NCBI GenBank assembly: GCA_013146195.2 | Contig: CM028377.1 | Location: forward strand, 26,704,428 to 26,768,427 | DNA: 64,000 nucleotides | Direction: 5' to 3' | Source of the DNA: Codonopsis lanceolata | Lineage: Eukaryota > Streptophyta > Magnoliopsida > Asterales > Campanulaceae | Shown here: in pieces, positions 1-11,599 of the stretch | Position numbering within the stretch: position 1 is the first letter of the stretch | How the letters are laid out: each line of letters begins with the position of its first letter | Position numbers and translations under genes: made by a program | The notes under the pieces: model-generated | Databases searched by the model: none | Told to the model about the DNA's origin: nothing | The model's input: the letters and a program-made list of their open reading frames with translations, nothing else

Positions 1-251
1 GAGCGGGCAAGGCCCTGCTCGCCTGTATGATGGGTGATGTATTGGGCCGGTTATAGTTCCCGGGCAAGGCCCCTGGTCGGACAGGCCGGGCCTGTGTCCG
101 ATCAGGGTGGATCGGGAATGTTACGCTCGATGTTGGATGTTGCTCTCCTCATGCTCGCTGGGCCTGTGGGCCCTTTAAGGATCATGCTCGTGATTGGCAC
201 GTGATGGTAGCTCGTGCTCTGCTCGTGACCGGATTTGGGCTAGGCATATCA
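1..251 (-). repeat. 3' LTR of the Tat element (partial)
   Basis: Six differences separate it from 10926-11176, all transitions. On the minus strand it begins TGATATGCC right after AGGGGCCAC, a short purine-rich stretch that could serve as the polypurine tract. The rest lies beyond the window edge. Confidence 0.85.
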
Positions 252-619
252 GTGGCCCCTAGCTTCGTGCCTGGCGAGTATTCATGCTCGAGGCGGGGAA
301 CGCACAGGATGTTATGAGATTGCTCGTGGCCCGGGCTTGGACACTTATGGATTTCTGTGATGCCAATGATCGGGCTGAGCTTTGCTGAGGATGGTTCTAG
401 AACTTTGTGTAACTGCCAGATGAGGCGTATCAAGGAAGCCTCTCGCTGAGTGGCTCTGGCAGAGGATGGGACGGGGCGCGCGTGAGCCGCCAGAGAGATG
501 ACCGAAACGACGGGGGCACTAGTCCCGGGGCGGCTCATTTAATGCGCGTGCGTGGGCTTGACGGCGGCGTACTTGTCTTTTCAGCTTCCAGCAGATCTCC
601 CAAAAACCCCGGCCTCCCT

Positions 620-1089
620 TGCCTATTTAAACTCGAAGCTTCAAATCGTTTGAACTTTTCCGGTGTTTTGAGACTTTTAGAGAGAGGAATAGAAGAGAGA
701 GAAGCTCTGCAAAATTTCTTGCTGCTGGTTTATTGAGGTCGCTCTGCCGGCCGTTCTGCTTGAAGATTTTAAGTTCACGGCGCACTCTTTCAGAAACATC
801 GACAGTAAGTCTCCTTGACTCAATTTCCGTTTCCGTGTTTGTTTGTTTCTGTAATATTTATATTTCTAGCACGATTTTTCTTCATTTCCCTGTCTTCTAC
901 ATTTTCTGGGTAGCCTTGACGAGATTAGGAGAGATCCTAGGTTGAGATCGAGGAGAGCCCCAATTGTGCCTTGTCTGCTAGGCGGGCAAAGCCCTTTGGA
1001 TTTACCTAGACTTAGGGTTTTTCCTCTTTCTTAGTGATTGTTCTCTTTTACAAGTAGGATCTGACCGTGCTTTTCCTCGATCTCTGTAG
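620..1089 (+). promoter_or_regulatory. Promoter and spliced leader of the antisense Tat gene
   Basis: A TATA-like TATTTAAA lies at about 624-631, which would start transcription near 655. A good donor (ACA|GTAAGT) lies at 805 and a pyrimidine-rich acceptor (CTCTGTAG) ends at 1089, immediately before the ATG at 1090. This predicts a 285-bp intron in the 5' untranslated leader, a layout typical of real plant genes. It is predicted from sequence only; no transcript evidence is available. Confidence 0.55.
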
Positions 1090-3848
1090 ATGTCTGACGG
1101 AGATTTTTCTGAAAACGACCGGGAAGAGTTCAGCTATGGCGGGTAGAACGACCCCCTGAGCAGTGAGAAGTCCCCGTCTCTCGACGTAGTATTTGAAGAG
1201 GGTGATGAATCCGTGGCTGGTGAGGTCGTAGCTGCACGACCCCGTGTGTCCGTGGATCCGGAGGCCCATGTGCTCGTAATTAATTTGTCTGCTTCTAGTT
1301 TGTCTGAGGGGGAGGTGGAACAAGGCCGCTTGGCTTCCGGCGGGCAAGGCCACGCTCAATTGGCCGAATAAGAAGGACTTCTACCCGAAATGAGGGTTGG
1401 CGACGCTGTATTGCCCGAGGCAAAGGAGCGATTGGCGGTCAATGAGGCCTGCCCTTCAGCCGAGGAGGATTCAGATAACATTCCTATCGCGAGGCGGCGA
1501 GCGCCACAGAGGCGGCCACGAAGTTCTACCCTCGCTCCCGCCTCGGGCATCGATGTCGACGAGACGCGCAGCGCTCACGGCCTCGCTCGATACCCCATCC
1601 AAACTAACCGCCTGGTTTACTTCGATGGGCATAGAGCCTGAGGATTATCGAGTAGAAAAGGCCACGCTGGTAGATGGTGAGTACCCCCGCGAACAAAACG
1701 GGAAGCTGTTGTTCTTTGCTGACTTCTTCCGCGTGGGGCTACGCCTGCCCCTAGATCCTTTCATCCTCCTGTTTCTTCAGGAATTCTGCCCGATGCCCGG
1801 TGACCTGATGCTGAACACGGTGAGGGCCTTAATAGCGTATATTGTGGCGTGCTGCTTGTTGCGAATAGAGCCCACGAGCAAGATTTTCCGACGCCTTTTT
1901 ATTATGAGTGTTGATGCCTATGGCCGAGTGAATGCTCGGTCCAACTCCAGCTTTCTCAGGATCTTGTCCGATGTACCGGGGAAAGTTGAGGCTTGGGATA
2001 GAAGAGCTGTCCTAATCGAGTCCCAAACTGGTTTGCCGATAATGCCTATGAGCCAAGATTGTATAAGCGTTCCCAAACTCCCCCGTGGCAGCTTCCTCAC
2101 CGGTGACACTCGTCGTCTAACGGCTATCCGGGATGCACTGGGCTTGGTAATGGATGGGGAGAAGAGAATTAGCCAAGAGCGCTTGTTCGATTGGAAGGAA
2201 TTAGTGTGCAACCCTCGAAACCTACGCCTGGCCGGGGTGCTCCGGGCTGCCGTCCCCGGGGTGGAGCCATTGTGTTCTTTTGACGCCGAAGAGGCCCATG
2301 AATACTGGGGCGATTATCATGAGCAGAATTTTCATGTAGACTGTCAAATGTGTCGTAGGCTCGGGCATGACTGCATGCCTGTTTATACTGGAGTTCCCGG
2401 TTGGTTTTTACTGTCTTCTTTTCCTCTACTAACCGTTTGTCCGGCTATTGCAATTCGAACTGTGAAATTGACTTGTCTTTTCTTTTTGCAGCTATGTTGT
2501 CATTGAGACAAATACAAAGGCTCGAAGCCGAGGAGAGCCGGAGAGTGGCCGCCCTAGCAAACCAACCCCCACAAGATATCCCCACTGTCCCCTTTATTCC
2601 AGCGGGCAAGAAGGCCCCAGCGGCCAAGAAAACAGTTGAAGTACCGCCTCCTCCACCTCCTCAGGTAGTCGCTGATGTCCCCGATGTGGCTGCTATCGAA
2701 GCCGCTGCTAGGGCTGCGAAGGCGGCGGGTAAAAGAAGAAGGCATCCTTCCCCTCCAGCTGATCGCTCCTCTCGTCAGCGTGTTCACGCTCCAAGCTGCA
2801 ATTGTTCGGATGTCCGAGGGCCCCAACATCGGGCACATCGATTTGTCTGCCCGAGGCAGTCCTGCCGGGCTAGTGGGGAAAGGAATAGTGAAGCGGCTGC
2901 TTCAAGAGAATGTCACCAACGACCGGGAGATGGTCGGACATGTTTTGCTCGGACATATCGGGCTTAATTTGAGCGAGGTATGCCCGTACTTGTTTCGAAC
3001 TGATTATCTTTGTTGAATTGTTCTGACTTTGCTCGTGATTATTTGTTACAGATCGCTTCCTCATGCACCAACATATACAACCGATACGCTGAGGAAATTG
3101 ATGCTCGCCGAAAAGTTGAAGCCGAGCAGGAAGAGCTAGCGGGGTTGGTAAAGAGCAAAGGTGATCAGGTGGCCGCGCTGGACAAGTCTTTGAAAGAGAG
3201 TGTAGCTGCGGGCAAGAATCTTGAAGCTGACAAGAAGGCTCTGGCCGAAGAAAAGACGGCCCTTGTTGCTCAACAGAAAAAATCCCAGGTTGCGGAGAGA
3301 GCCTTGATCGAGCAGCGGGACCAGCTTCAGGCTGAGGTGAAGGCACTGAAGGAGCAGGCGGCCAAGGATGCAGCGGCCATAGATTCCTTTTCTGATCAGC
3401 TGGCAGCGGCCAAAGTTCAAGCTGTGAAGGATTTTGAGGCTTCCCCGATCTATGCTTCCCAAGTGCGCCGAGCCATATTGCCTTACTATGCAGTGGGCAC
3501 TAATCATATCCTGCGGATGCTCGCGGGCACGGGAGCGGTGGATATGGGGACCATGGCTGAATGGGCGCTGCTCGACCCTTACTGCCCGGAGGCACGGAAG
3601 CTGCACAACTTGGTGCCCTACACTCAAGCTGAACTAGATGCCTTGGCCCGAGATGACACTGATGATGGATTGGAACCATGGGATCCACCAACCCGCTGGT
3701 GGTCAACGTTTGCAGTCTGATCGATGCCCGGAAGGCCGAGAAGGAGGGGCGGCTTACTGAGGCAGCAGCTCAGCTTCAAGCAGAATTACAGGCCCCTGCT
3801 ATCGAGGAAGCAACCGCTGCAGCTCAAACAATTCCTGATGTAATTTAA
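1090..3848 (+). pseudogene. Tat extra antisense gene (putative gypsy-type transposon domain), spliced, broken
   Basis: This gene lies opposite to gag-pol in the 3' part of the element. Predicted exons are 1090-2399, 2492-2977 and 3052-3848; the introns at 2400-2491 and 2978-3051 have GT..AG ends and keep frame (phase 1 and phase 0). The middle of exon 1 (about 1640-2250) resembles the putative gypsy-type transposon domain (Pfam Transposase_28), with segments such as LFFADFFRVGLRLPLDPF. Exon 3 encodes a long Ala/Glu/Lys-rich coiled coil (about 3090-3430). The true C-terminus reads ...AQTIPDVI and stops at 3846-3848. Breaks: stops at 1144-1146 and 1369-1371, and frameshifts near 1560-1620, 2790 and 3680. 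The function of this protein family is unknown. Confidence 0.7.
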
Positions 3849-4721
3849 AGAACTCTATTTTGTTTGGCCGATGGGTCCTTTGTAACAGACTTTGTAACCC
3901 TTTGGAAATACTTGGCTTCTGTGAACAATTGTTCTGTAACTAACTTCTTATTTATCGTCATTTTGCTCGATGTATATGCCTGTGTTTATTTTGTTTTTCT
4001 GCCCGATAATATTTGCTTGTGTGTTTCCTGCATTTAATTAGTACCAACACAATTGTATGCGGGGTAGTCCCCCAAAATATATCGGGCAAATTGATAGAGT
4101 AATCGTGCAAAAAAGATTAATCCAGAAACCATAAAGTGAACATTTCGTATATCTTAGGTTAATGGCTTACGAATAGGAGATTGACATGTTTTCCCGGTGT
4201 CCGTCGGTGCTTTCTCCGGGCACACAGGTTGTAGTTTCGTTTGAGTGCTCGGCATGAGCCAAGGCTTCTGAGCGGGCAAGGCCCCTATCGCCTGGGGCGA
4301 GCTTCAGATGATTGCCTGGCGGGCATGGCCCAGCTCGGCGACTATCAACCGGGCATGGCCATTGTTCGGTGTGGGTAAGCCGAATCGGTTGAAGTATATC
4401 AAATGGGTGTAAGGATATACGACTAAGTAGTGTTGCTCGGTCACTATAGGAACCCGAGGTAGCTTAGCCGCTTATCCGATGGGCAAGGCCCCTACCGCGT
4501 GGCGGGCATCCTAAGTACGTGAACCGGGCAGGGCCGCATCTCACCCACGGAGAAATTAAGTTCACTAGTACTTGGGCATTCTGAATGTTGTATAATGTAG
4601 ACAATTGATGCTAATAAAATCTGAGTGTAACCTTATAGAGAAACTTGCCTTTATTGAATAAAAATGTGTGACCCTCAACAGGGCTAAGGGTCTTGCCCGT
4701 CTATGTAAGGAAGATCAATCT
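3849..4721. other. Convergent 3' region between the antisense gene and pol
   Basis: No coding sequence is seen. The two transcription units of the Tat element end here facing each other. The stretch 4180-4530 repeats short motifs of the form GGGCAAGGCC or GGGCATGGCC, for example near 4274, 4322, 4351 and 4481. The same motif recurs in the LTRs, near 12, 62 and 10931. Confidence 0.5.
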
Positions 4722-5714
4722 CTACGGGTAGTATTTTTTCAGATGATTAGCATGCCATGGGTGCTTTAGGTCCTTTCCTTCCCGAGTTCGGAGTGTGTAA
4801 GTGCCTTCTCTAATAATACCAGTAACCTGGAAAGGTCCTTCCCAGTTGGGTGATAGCTTTCCCCATTCTGCCCGCTGACCGGTCACCTCAATCTTTCTGA
4901 GTACCCAGTCACCAACCATGAAGGCTCTGCCCCGGACCTTTTTGTCATGATGGGCTTTTGCCCGCTGCTTGTAGTTGACCATTCTGAGTCGAGCGTCCAG
5001 TCTTCTCTCTTCTAAGAGGTCTAGGTCTATTGCCCGTGCAAGTTGATTGTTCTGCTCGCTGTAATGAGAGACCCGATAGCTGGGCAAAGCCATTTCAACT
5101 GGTATCATTGCCTCCGACTCGTAAGTGAGAGCGAATGGGGTTTCCCCTGTTGGACCGCGTACAGTAGTTCTGACTGCCCACAATGCCGATGGCAGTTCCT
5201 CGGCCCATTTCCCTGCTCGCCCTTCTAAGTTTCTCTTGAGTGCGTGCAGGAGCTGTTTGTTTCCGGCTTCGGCTTGTCCGTTCCCTTGAGGATAGGCAAC
5301 GGACGATTGCCAGTGCTTGACGCCCAAGCGAGCACATTCTGCAGTAAACTTGTCCGAGAACTGGGTGCCATGATCGGATATGATTGCCCGCGGAAGGCCA
5401 AACCTGCACCACACTTGATCATGTACGAACTTGATGACATTTCGCTTCTATCCATTTTGTAAAGTAATCAATGGTGATTTGCATGGTGGATGGCCGGTGG
5501 TCGCTTTGGCACTATCACGGGTTTGCATTTGTATGTCCGTACCTTTGGCACTTGTGAATCGGACGTATGGTTATGTCACTCGGACCGATCGCTTGTATTA
5601 CTGAGCATTGGTCCTTAGATCGCTTGTATATCGGTGGATCGATGTAGGATCCCTTGTCTTGAGTCAATCTAGTCTTTGGCCAATCCAACTGCTCAATATC
5701 CTCTATCGATACAT
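4722..5714 (-). pseudogene. Integrase of the Tat element, N-terminus deleted
   Basis: A 230-residue open stretch (5414 to 4722) covers the end of the integrase core and the C-terminal domain. The catalytic D14 (in SDHGTQF) and E49 (in GNGQAEAGNK) are present at DDE spacing. A WEGPFQVTGII segment marks the GPY/F module near the C-terminus. Upstream, 5415-5714 reads only as scraps in changing frames: a CQRYGHTN fragment of the zinc-binding part and an ITIDYFTKWIEAK fragment of the core. The first catalytic Asp and most of the HHCC domain are missing, because about 300 bp stand where several hundred more are expected. It cannot be functional. Confidence 0.85.
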
Positions 5715-6548
5715 CTATGCTACCATTCTTGAAGGATTCAATAGTGATAAGTTTTCTTCAGCGATCTTAGATAGATAGTCTGCTCGCATGTTGTCTGCTC
5801 GGTCAATTCTGATTATTTCCCAGAACTTGAAATTTTTCAAAATTCCTTTGACAAGCTCGCAGTATTTGACTAGTGAGGGATGATGCACCATGTATTCCCC
5901 CCGGACTTGGTTTACAACTAGTTGTGAATCCGAGTACACTGTGATTGTATCAATTCCCATGTCCGCTGCTAGTTCGAGACCGGCGATTACTGCTTCGTAC
6001 TCGGCCACATTGTTAGAGGCGGGGAACTTGAATCGTAATGCTAGCTCGAATTCTGTGACCTGGTCGGGAGCTATGAGAAGGATGCCAGCTCCGCTCCCGA
6101 CCTTGCTCGCTGCTCCATCAACATATAAATCCCAACAGTAGGCAGGTCGGGGTTGTGGCAGCTGTTCTTGCTCGGGCTCGTTTGCCCGCTGGTTTTCAGG
6201 CTCTTCTTGCTGGGTGAAGCTTGTTTCGACCAGAAAATCGGCTAATGCCTGGGCCTTGATTGCTCGCCTAGGCAGGTAGTCTATGTGGAATTCGGTGAGT
6301 TCTATCGCCCAGTTGAGTAATCTGCCCGATGAGTCAGGCTTGTGAAGAATCTTGCGCAGTGGTGCATCTGTGTATACTATGATTACATGTGCAGAAAAAT
6401 AAGCCCTTAATTTTCGGGCAGCTACGACAAGCGAATAAGCTAATTTTTCTGCATTAAAATAACGACCCTCAACAGGACTGAGGGCTTTAGATACATAGTA
6501 CACAGGTTTTTGAATGTCTAATTCTTCCCTAACCAAAACAGCGGCCAC
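5715..6548 (-). pseudogene. RNase H and second, archaeal-type RNase H of the Tat element
   Basis: The open frame of 277 residues holds the end of the reverse transcriptase and the retroviral-type RNase H first, with YYVSKALSPVEGRYFNAEKL and the segment ending in ALADFLVE. A Gln/Glu/Pro-rich linker at about residues 113-135 follows. The second RNase H runs from about residue 138 to 265, with acidic residues in LYVDGAAS, NNVAEYEAV, VYSDSQLV and RADNMRADYLS, the usual D-E-D-D pattern. Two RNase H domains in tandem are typical of the Tat clade. The frame joins the upstream RT by a frameshift near 6540 (the two frames overlap at 6529-6548) and stops before the damaged integrase. Confidence 0.85.
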
Positions 6549-8127
6549 AGCCTGGTCTGTGGCCGCTAGTCTCTAGATACACATATAAAGGTTCGCCGGG
6601 CACGGGACTGCTAAGGAGGGGTGGCTTGCCAAGATATTCCCTGAGCTGCTCTAGGGCTTTGACGCAGTCTGCATTCCATTCGAAGCCTTTGTTGCCGCGC
6701 AGGATTTTGAAGAATGGGAGACACTTCTCCGCTGACCGGGAGATGAAGCGGCCAAGGGCAATGACTCTTCCATTCAGTCGTTGTATGTGCTTAATGCAGT
6801 AGGGCTGCTCCATGTCGAGCAGGGCCTGGATCTTCTCTGGGTTTGCTTCTATACCGCGCTGGTTGACCATAAACCCGAGGAATTTTCCTGCTCGAACCCC
6901 AAAAGCGCATTTGCCCGGATTAAGCTTCATGTTATGTTTTCGTAGATTGGCAAATGTTTCTGCCAAGTCCAGAGTGTGGTCGCGGCCTTTGGTTTTGATG
7001 ACCATGTCATCTATGTATGCTTCCATGTTTCTCCCGAGCTGCGAGCCGAAGACTTTGTTAACCATACGCTGATAGGTTGCCCCTGCATTCTTCAGCCCGA
7101 ATGGCATCATTTTGTAGCAGTATAGGCCCCCCGCTGCCCGGAAGGCTGTTTTTGCTTTGTCTTGCCTGTTCATCCTAACCTGGTGATATCCTCAGTATGC
7201 ATCCAGGAAGCTAAGCATCTCGAAACCGGCGATGGACTCCACGAGCATGTCTATACGAGGCAGCGGGTAGCAGTCTTTCGGGCAGGCTTTATTGAGGCTC
7301 GTGAAGTCAACGCACATCCGCCACTTGTCATTGGCTTTCCTGACCATCACTACGTTTGCAAGCCAAGTCGGGTTTTGTATTTCCTCGATGATATCTGCTT
7401 TTAGAAGCTTTTCGACTTCTGCCCGGATGGCAGCACTTTTCTCCGGGGAGTATTGTCTTGGACGCTGCTGGATTCGTCGGAATGTTGGATCAACATTCAA
7501 GTCGTGGCGTGCAACGTTCTCACTGATCCCTTGCATGTCTTCGACAGTCCAGGCAAATACATCCAGACTGTTTTTCAGTAGGTCAATCAGCCTTTCCCGA
7601 GCCTCGGGAGGCATGGCCTTCCCGATTTTGATTTTCTGCTCGGGGTAGGAGGGATTGATGATGATTTCTTCCAGCTCGCCCTCAGGTTGGATATCGGGTT
7701 CATCCCGCACTTGCAGGGTATCCATCTCGATATCTTGTGACTTTGGGCGCTTTGCCTTACGCCTGGGATGTGCTGGGAATGGGGCTTGCATGGGCTCGTC
7801 TGTGTCCATGGGGTCCTCTGCTTCCGGCTTCTGTTCGATCTCTATGCAGTTTATGGAGGTGGGAGCTGTCGTAGTGTTGGGTACCTCTTTTTCTGAGGCT
7901 GTCTGGTCGGGAATGTCCATGATCAGCTTTTGCTTTTTCTTTTGGGAATCTCGGACGTACTCCCACATTGCCCGAGGTTTGCTATTCAGTATACCCACTC
8001 CATCTTCTGTGTAAAATTTTGCCTTTTGGTGAGGTATCCAAGTGACCATTTGAAATTTGGCCATGGCCGGTGCGCCCAAGATGCAATTGTACGCTGATTT
8101 GAGGTCGATCACCAGGAAAGTGATCAT
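6529..8127 (-). pseudogene. Reverse transcriptase of the Tat element
   Basis: This enzyme would copy element RNA into DNA. The first part (8127-7192) runs from the protease C-terminus (YNCILGAPAM) through a linker to the RT fingers, with KWRMCVDFTSLNKACPKD. A single in-frame TGA then interrupts DAY-GYHQV at about 7190. The second part (7173-6529) carries MPFGLKNAGATYQR and the catalytic YIDDM (residues 53-57 of that part). A frameshift near 6540 separates it from RNase H. All main motifs are present, so the damage is point-like. Confidence 0.88.
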
Positions 8128-8380
8128 CTATGTCCGGGTTTGTGCCCTGTCTCCCATGAAAACCTCAAGTTCGATGGTCCCTTTTACGCCCACTTGGTGG
8201 TTAGTGAACCCTTCCAGTTTTCCAAGGTAAGGCTTGAGCCGGGCATCTGCTAGCTCTAACTATTTGAAGCAGGAATAATACATAATGTCTCTGCACGCTC
8301 CAGTGTCGAGCAGGACTATGTGTACTTGCCATTCATTTACCAGCAGAGATGACCCGGTTGCTCGGAAGCAAGAGGGTGCT
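8020..8380 (-). pseudogene. Aspartic protease of the Tat element
   Basis: On the minus strand the segment reads VLLDTGACRDIMYYSCFK, with the DTG active site near 8299-8308. The flap region and a C-terminal ILGAP segment (about 8070) follow. In-frame stops occur after CFK (about 8262) and just before the MITFLVIDL segment (about 8129). It would cleave the gag-pol polyprotein if intact. Confidence 0.7.
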
Positions 8381-8599
8381 TGCCACCACCGCGAGTAAAA
8401 AGATGTTGGGCTCCCCGCCACGCACGGCCGGAGAGTTTATCGCCTCGGAGAGGAGTATATGTGTTTCCCGGTTGTGTGTTGGATGGAAGCTCTTCTTGGA
8501 TCATGTTGACCACTCCTCGAATTTGAGGGGCCCGGCCACCTCTCCTCTTGGAGGTCATGTCTGTCATTATCCGCATTGTTCCGCCGCCTCGGTTTTTCT

Positions 8600-10395
8600 T
8601 AAAGCGGTTTAATTTGCCCGTTTATGAGTTTTTGTATCTCGCGTTTGATACGCATTCCTCGGTAGTGTGTCCGGTGTCGTGATGGTAGTCGCAAGACTTG
8701 TTGGGATCCCTAGTATGGGCGAGCTCGGGATCAAGAGGATATGGGACTGGCAGCGCATCTCCTACTTGGAGCATGATTTCTTCTCGCGTTGTGTTCGCTG
8801 GGTAAACGTGCTTCTCTAAATAGCATTTGCCCGGAGTGGATGATCTCCTCCTGCTCTCGCGAACGGTTGCCGCCCTCCGGTCCCGGTCACCGTGGGCCGA
8901 GCCGTCCCGGCCTTGTCTTTGTTTTTATTTTTGTCCGCCCGAGCGCCTCTGGCCGAAAGCGTAACGATGGGAACTTGCTAGCGGCTCACCTTGAGGCTCC
9001 CTGATTCATGGCTAACATTGTTTTCAGTGGCCCCGCTTCCTCATGTTGTTCGGATAACGTAGAGTAATCTCTGGTCACCGGTCGCGGTCACTTGGTCAAG
9101 CATCTCCTCGAACCTCTTCAAGTAGCTTCCGTAAGACTCATGCTCGCCTTGCTTGACTTTAGCGAGATCGAATCGGTTTTAGGTGTTGGTCCAGCAGTGC
9201 CAAATTCTTCTAGGAATTTCTCCCTTAACACTTCCCAACCGCCGATGGATCCACGGGAACCCTCCCCACCATGCTTGTGCTTTCCGAAGGGCCCCTCGAA
9301 TGCTCGCATTTTTAGGGCTTCAATATCTGTCACCATTCGACCGTGCCTCGAATGATCTCGAGCTACCACTTGCCGCGCCTTCCCGAAATATTTCTCAAAT
9401 TGTGGGAATATGATGCCTCTTGCGCAGTGGTGCATTCTCGATTTCGGGGTGAAAGGGCTTCCTTCCTGGCTTGATGACACCATAGCCGGGGCTTGGCCAC
9501 GCCTAGGTTAGCCATCTGCTTTGCCATGTCACGCTTCATAGCTTCCATGCGCCGACAAGCGCTTCGACATCTAGGTTAATACCTGATGAACGGGCATGAT
9601 CTGACCGATGCTCGTTGAGGCCGGCGGGCAGAAGGTTGGCGCACAAGAGACTTCCATCTCCCTGTCTGCTCGCTGTCTACGCTTAGCCCGGTATGCCTCT
9701 TTCTCGGCGTGTTCACGAGCTCTGCAGTGACTGTGGCTTTCACTGCGGACATAATAATTTTGACCGCGGCTACGTTTGTGTGAAAAATTTGGGCGGCTAT
9801 ATCTGCTTTCCGCCTGGTCATCTGCTCGTTTTACCTCTTCAACCTTTTCTGACGGTACACGGATAACAGATTGAAGGCGCTTGCTTGGTGCGGGCAGGCG
9901 TTGTGAGGCATGGCCATCACCAACAGCCGCGGGGACGCTGAAAGTTGGCAATTCTAAATCAGCCACTGGAACCGGGGCATGGCCCAAAGCCAGTAGTTGT
10001 TGAATGAGCTTGTACATTCTGCTATAGTAGTCCGCTTGGACTTGGAGAGCAGCAGCTTGTTGTGCAGGGGCTTGGCCGGGTGGATTCACATGACTGCCAT
10101 GGCCATTCTCCCTTTGGCGATTCAACTGTGTCCTGAGATCCTGTTCTCGGGCACTAAGTTGCTCATTGATGATTTCCCTAGCGTCACGTTGGCTGGCACG
10201 GTTCTGGCTAGCATGCTGAGATGGCTGTTCTTCCACATAGGGTACGTCCTTCCCGTGAGCTGCTTGCCATGCAGCAACTTTCTTGCTTCTGGTTTGAACC
10301 CCTTGGGGTGCTTTCAGGGGAAGGTCGCCGGCCAACTGGCTTACAGCCCGGTTGTTGCTTTCTGCAGCGCGGTGTTTGCTGTTCTTACCAGCCAT
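8600..10395 (-). pseudogene. Gag of the Tat element, several frames
   Basis: The first 274 codons (10395-9571) are open: a basic, Gln/Arg-rich N-terminus, then a charged linker. The capsid-like region continues in other frames (9483-9118; then HESYGSYLKRFEEMLDQV near 9090-9150). A zinc-binding knuckle CDYHHDTGHTTEEC lies at about 8665-8710, the Cys-His form usual in Tat gag. At least three frame changes and several stops break it. The ATG at 10395 is the first long-frame start after the 5' LTR. Confidence 0.7.
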
Positions 10396-10925
10396 TGCAA
10401 TCGGTGGTTATTGAGAAATTTGCACCGTAGGAGTTGGAAAAGTAGGATGTTGAGGTTTCCCGGCAATGGAACCAAACTGATGTGGCAAAATCTTCAGCTT
10501 GGGCCGTCTGCACTTTGGGTAGGATATCTGAGCTTGAATCTGCTTCCTTGAACCTGGCTGAGAGCAAAGAAAACCTGAGTGGAAGTGCAAGGCAGGGCCT
10601 CGCGAAACCCCTCCGGCGTGAGAGTAAGTATCGTGTATGAGAACAGAATACCAGAACTCAAGGAAGAGGCAGAGTGTATGAGAGCATGTACCTTTGTGAT
10701 GTCTGGCGAAGGAGTATTTATTGACCCTTTTGTGGTGGAATCCGGGTAGGATTTGGTTTCCTTAGTCATCTTGTTCAACAAGGAGTGAAACTCTAGATTC
10801 CATGGTGGTACGCGGCTGGCCGCGCGATATCAGGAATAGATAAGGCAAGTGTCCTGCCTACATATGGTAACCTTTGGCAGTGTCTTGGCGGGCAAGCCAC
10901 TGGTGTCTTCTGCTCAACTTGGACT
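10396..10925 (-). other. 5' LTR inner part and untranslated leader of the Tat element
   Basis: The inner boundary of the 5' LTR and the primer-binding site should lie here but cannot be fixed, because the other LTR copy is cut by the window edge. No classical initiator-Met primer site (TGGTATCAGAGC on the minus strand) is present. No gene is seen. Confidence 0.4.
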
Positions 10926-11176
10926 GAGCGGGCAAGGCCCTGCTCGCCTGTATGATGGGTGATGTATTGGGCCGGTTATAGTTCCCGGGCAAGGCCCCTG
11001 GTCGGACAGGTCGGGCCTGTGTCCGATCAGGGTGGATCGGGAATGTCACGCTCGATGTTGGATGTTGCTCTCCTCATGCTCGCTGGGCCTGTGGGCCCTT
11101 TAAGGATCGTGCTCGTGATCGGCACGTGATGGTAGCTCGTGCTCTGCTCGTGACCGAATTTGGGCTGGGCATATCA
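10926..11176 (-). repeat. 5' LTR of the Tat element (portion alignable to the left copy)
   Basis: It aligns to 1-251 at about 97.6 percent identity (6 transitions). The outer end is at 11176 (TGATATGCC on the minus strand). The next five bases, CATAC (11177-11181), are the expected right copy of the target duplication. Confidence 0.88.
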
Positions 11177-11599
11177 CATACAAAATCAAACAATGAGGAT
11201 TAAATGTATCTCCCCCATTCCGAGCACTCTATCTCCCCTCTTTTTACGTCCTTCAAGCGTGATTTCTTTCCAAACCTGAGGATTAAATGGAAAGGGTTAC
11301 GTAGGGGGCTGCGTAGGATCAGCATCTTCCTCCAATACCGATGTCTTATATCCTGTCAATAAAACAAACAAATATTATCATATACACAAATAAATTTACA
11401 TATTAAAAGGAAAGTCTTTCAATTAAAGTTTACTTACAAATATAGATGATGATCTTTCATCAACCCACTGCGGAGGGTCATCGCTGGAGGCACCAGGCCT
11501 AGTATGTGTACTAACAAACACATCAAGAAAACTAACGTCGTCATATTCCCTTTCCTACAATCATTATAATTACTTTAGTTAAACCAAACAATATAATTT

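Larger units (their letters stand above)
1..11176 (-). mobile_element. Ty3/gypsy retrotransposon, Tat lineage, defective
   Basis: Bases 1-251 match 10926-11176 with no net indel, so both belong to the long terminal repeats (LTRs). Read on the minus strand the order is 5' LTR, gag, protease, reverse transcriptase, RNase H, a second archaeal-type RNase H, integrase, a long 3' region holding an opposite-strand gene, and the 3' LTR. The double RNase H plus an extra antisense gene between pol and the 3' LTR is the known hallmark of the Tat clade. Every coding module is interrupted and the integrase N-terminus is deleted, so this copy cannot act alone. The 3' LTR runs off the left edge, so the target duplication cannot be checked. 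Confidence 0.88.
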
